In this document: piece after piece, positions 62,676-64,000 of the stretch
Layout: each line of letters begins with the position of its first letter
Position numbering within the stretch: the first letter of the stretch is position 1
Source of the DNA: an uncultured Bacteroidales bacterium
GTDB taxonomy: Bacteria > Bacteroidota > Bacteroidia > Bacteroidales > Bacteroidaceae
Reading direction: 5' to 3'
Length of the DNA: 64,000 nt
NCBI GenBank assembly: GCA_902774335.1
Contig: CACYHW010000012.1
Location: 1-64,000, forward strand
The notes under the pieces: generated by a model
The model's database searches: none
Told to the model about the DNA's origin: nothing
What the model saw: only the letters and a program-made list of their open reading frames with translations
Program-made: the position numbers and the translations under genes

Positions 62676-62735
62676 AGCAAAAAGTGACGCAAAACGAAAC
62701 GACCCCTTTGCGTCACCCCTTTGCGTCACTTTTGC
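62676..62735. repeat. Inverted repeat with CCCTTTGCGTCA motifs
   Basis: The arm AGCAAAAAGTGACGCAAA at 62676-62693 pairs with TTTGCGTCACTTTTGCT (62719-62735), with one extra A. Between them lies a further direct copy of CCCCTTTGCGTCA. It sits directly upstream of the -7 box at 62736, so it could also act as an operator. Related CCCTTTGCG sequences are at 59181-59198 (reverse), 59596-59613 and 63889-63913. Confidence 0.65.
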
Positions 62736-62744
62736 TAAATTTGC
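62736..62744 (+). promoter_or_regulatory. -7 box of the beta-propeller gene
   Basis: TAAATTTGC, an exact match, ends 7 bases before the ATG at 62752. This again predicts a very short or absent leader. Confidence 0.55.
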
Positions 62745-62751
62745 AGCATAT

Positions 62752-63864
62752 ATGAAAAAAGCAAGAGTCCTTATCCTTCTACTCCTGACCGCAGCCATCA
62801 CAGGCTGCCGCAGCAGCATCGGCCCCGCAGAGGAATCGGGCGCCATAGTAATTGACATCCCCATGCGCAACGAGAGCCTGACGCCCCAGAAACCCGCCAG
62901 AGCCGATATCATTGCATCCCTTGACACCATCCGCCTGGGCGGCACCGTCAACGAGACCCTTCTAAGCGAGGTATCGGACATAAAGTTCAGCAGCGACAGG
63001 ATATTCGTACTATCGGCCGATGTCTTGTGCATCTTTGACCTGGACGGCCGCCACATCAGCACCATACAGCGCAAAGGACGCGGCCCCGGCGAGTACCAGC
63101 ATCTGAGCGACTTTGACATAGTGGAGGACCAGAGCCTCATCTACGCCCTGGACAATCAGGCCCAGCAGGTCATAATCTACGACTTTGACGGCAAGTACAA
63201 GCGCCACTTCCCCATGGATAGCTGGACCACAGTCGACTTTGTAGTCCTGCCCAACGGCCACATGCTCCTAATGAATCTGTTTGGCAGCAACCAGCGAGGA
63301 ATCTTTGAGGCCGATGAAAACGGCCAGAACCAGCGCATCCTGTACGAGGTAGAATCCGATTACCAGCGCCTGACGTTTGCCGACAAGTACCTGATCCACA
63401 TAAACGACAGCGTGATAGGCTGCATGGGCCAGGAAGACACCGACTACATCTTCCACTATAAGAACGACACCCTGATACCCGCCTACAAAATCAGGACCGA
63501 TATAGTCATGCCCCAGGAATACCGCCAGAAAGTGAGCGCTGCCCAGGACCAAGACCTGGTCTACTCCAAGCTGCAGTACTGGGAGAACCACCGCTACATG
63601 GGAATCACCTTGGTAAGCAACAGCAACTTTGTGTTCTGCATGTACGACAAGGATAACGACCTCACCACCCGCTACTACCGCAGCGAACTAATGGAGCCCG
63701 ACTCCACCCTGGACTTTGTGCCGTCCTACCAGTACTGCTACAAGGAACGCCTGGTAAGCGTCTACGACGCCGAAACCATACTCCAGTACGAGCCCATGCA
63801 GAAGGATTTCCCCGAAATCACTATTGACTCCAACCCGGTTTTGGTGATCACAACCCTAAAATGA
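62752..63864 (+). CDS. 6-bladed beta-propeller lipoprotein
   Basis: A 370-residue protein from the ATG at 62752 (MKKARVLILLLL), with lipobox AITGC (Cys19). The mature protein has the layout of the Bacteroidota 6-bladed beta-propeller (NHL/BF2992-like) lipoproteins: IIASLDTIRLGG, then SDIKFSSDRIFVLS, FDLDGRHISTIQRKGRGPGEYQHLSDFDI (the conserved GRGPGEY turn), and repeated YDFDGKYKRHF-type strands. These are surface or periplasmic proteins of unclear function, often in groups near peptidases or regulators. The longer frame start at 62671 lies in the repeat and has no signal peptide at its N-terminus. Confidence 0.85.
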   Translation: MKKARVLILLLLTAAITGCRSSIGPAEESGAIVIDIPMRNESLTPQKPARADIIASLDTIRLGGTVNETLLSEVSDIKFSSDRIFVLSADVLCIFDLDGRHISTIQRKGRGPGEYQHLSDFDIVEDQSLIYALDNQAQQVIIYDFDGKYKRHFPMDSWTTVDFVVLPNGHMLLMNLFGSNQRGIFEADENGQNQRILYEVESDYQRLTFADKYLIHINDSVIGCMGQEDTDYIFHYKNDTLIPAYKIRTDIVMPQEYRQKVSAAQDQDLVYSKLQYWENHRYMGITLVSNSNFVFCMYDKDNDLTTRYYRSELMEPDSTLDFVPSYQYCYKERLVSVYDAETILQYEPMQKDFPEITIDSNPVLVITTLK

Positions 63865-63951
63865 TACCATTGGGGTTGACGCATTGGGGTCGTTTCCCTT
63901 TGCGGCGTTTTTGCCAAAATAGCACAAAAGGGGACAGTAGACCCCAATTGT
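63865..63951. repeat. Compound REP-like element, GGGGTC copy 3 plus CCCTTTGCGGCG
   Basis: TACCATTGGGGT and ACCCCAATTGTA form the outer arms (two mismatches). Inside, TTGGGGTC...CCCTTTG pairs in part with CAAAAGGGGA...GACCCCAA. It follows the stop of the beta-propeller gene directly. The remaining bases to 64000 hold no recognisable gene. Confidence 0.65.
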
Positions 63952-64000
63952 ACCGCCACCAAAATAATCTTTCATAGAGACTTAAGTATTCTGCAATCTG

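Overview
The window looks like a chromosomal segment of a gut-type Bacteroidales bacterium (Prevotellaceae/Bacteroidaceae-like). This rests on the many fimbrillin-family lipoproteins, DUF3575 and DUF5119 proteins, GH3/GH97/GH5 glycosidases, EFR1-type ferredoxins, a C10 peptidase, the lack of Shine-Dalgarno sequences, and many matches to the Bacteroidota -7 promoter element TAnnTTTG(C). Species cannot be decided from the sequence. No tRNA, rRNA, CRISPR array, prophage or transposase gene was seen.

Layout. 1-1389: the end of an EFR1-type ferredoxin gene and an AraC-type regulator. 1608-24281 (minus strand): one very long operon starting from a TAnnTTTGC box at 24273-24281. It encodes a DUF3575 outer-membrane protein, a DUF5119 lipoprotein and eleven different fimbrillin-like lipoproteins. 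Most junctions overlap or are a few bases apart; the largest gap is 36 bases. Two of the eleven pilin genes are frameshifted, one of them by an exact 11-bp tandem duplication. Four carry a beta-helix-like C-terminal half and are candidate tip adhesins. 24527-29105 (minus): guaA, ridA and a GH3 glycosidase. 29192-31363: a membrane-bound LytTR regulator and a nucleoside-type MFS permease.

31538-39121 (plus) is a tight seven-gene run: DUF3575 protein, two Omp85-like barrels, a COG0523/CobW GTPase with an Asp/His-rich tract, a Fur/Zur-type repressor, a QueH fused to 5-formyltetrahydrofolate cyclo-ligase, and an EFR1 ferredoxin. The gene content suggests metal, perhaps zinc, homeostasis. 39131-40797 (minus) is a BlaI/M56-peptidase pair. 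40926-43583 is a second GH3 enzyme, and 43663-47234 is a C10 protease with a fimbrillin-like lipoprotein. 47460-53224 (plus) is a MacAB/TolC-like export operon. 53347-55364 is an M20 peptidase with a TapB/DUF3108-like protein. 55457-57163 holds two unrecognised exported proteins. 57210-62082 holds GH97, a DUF4832-like protein and GH5. 62110-63864 holds a small secreted protein and a 6-bladed beta-propeller lipoprotein. The glycosidases are not accompanied by SusC/SusD genes, so they do not form a classical polysaccharide utilisation locus.

Between the genes are several families of palindromic repeats: GGGACGGTTC elements (1541-1607 and 24369-24512), GGGGTCAGGCCCC elements (three copies), CCCTTTGCG elements, and a regular array of four 83-bp units at 59236-59575. 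Each array unit contains an 11-bp perfect inverted repeat around a loop of exactly 27 nt. The fimbrial operon with its frameshifts and the 83-bp hairpin array are the two parts that most deserve follow-up.
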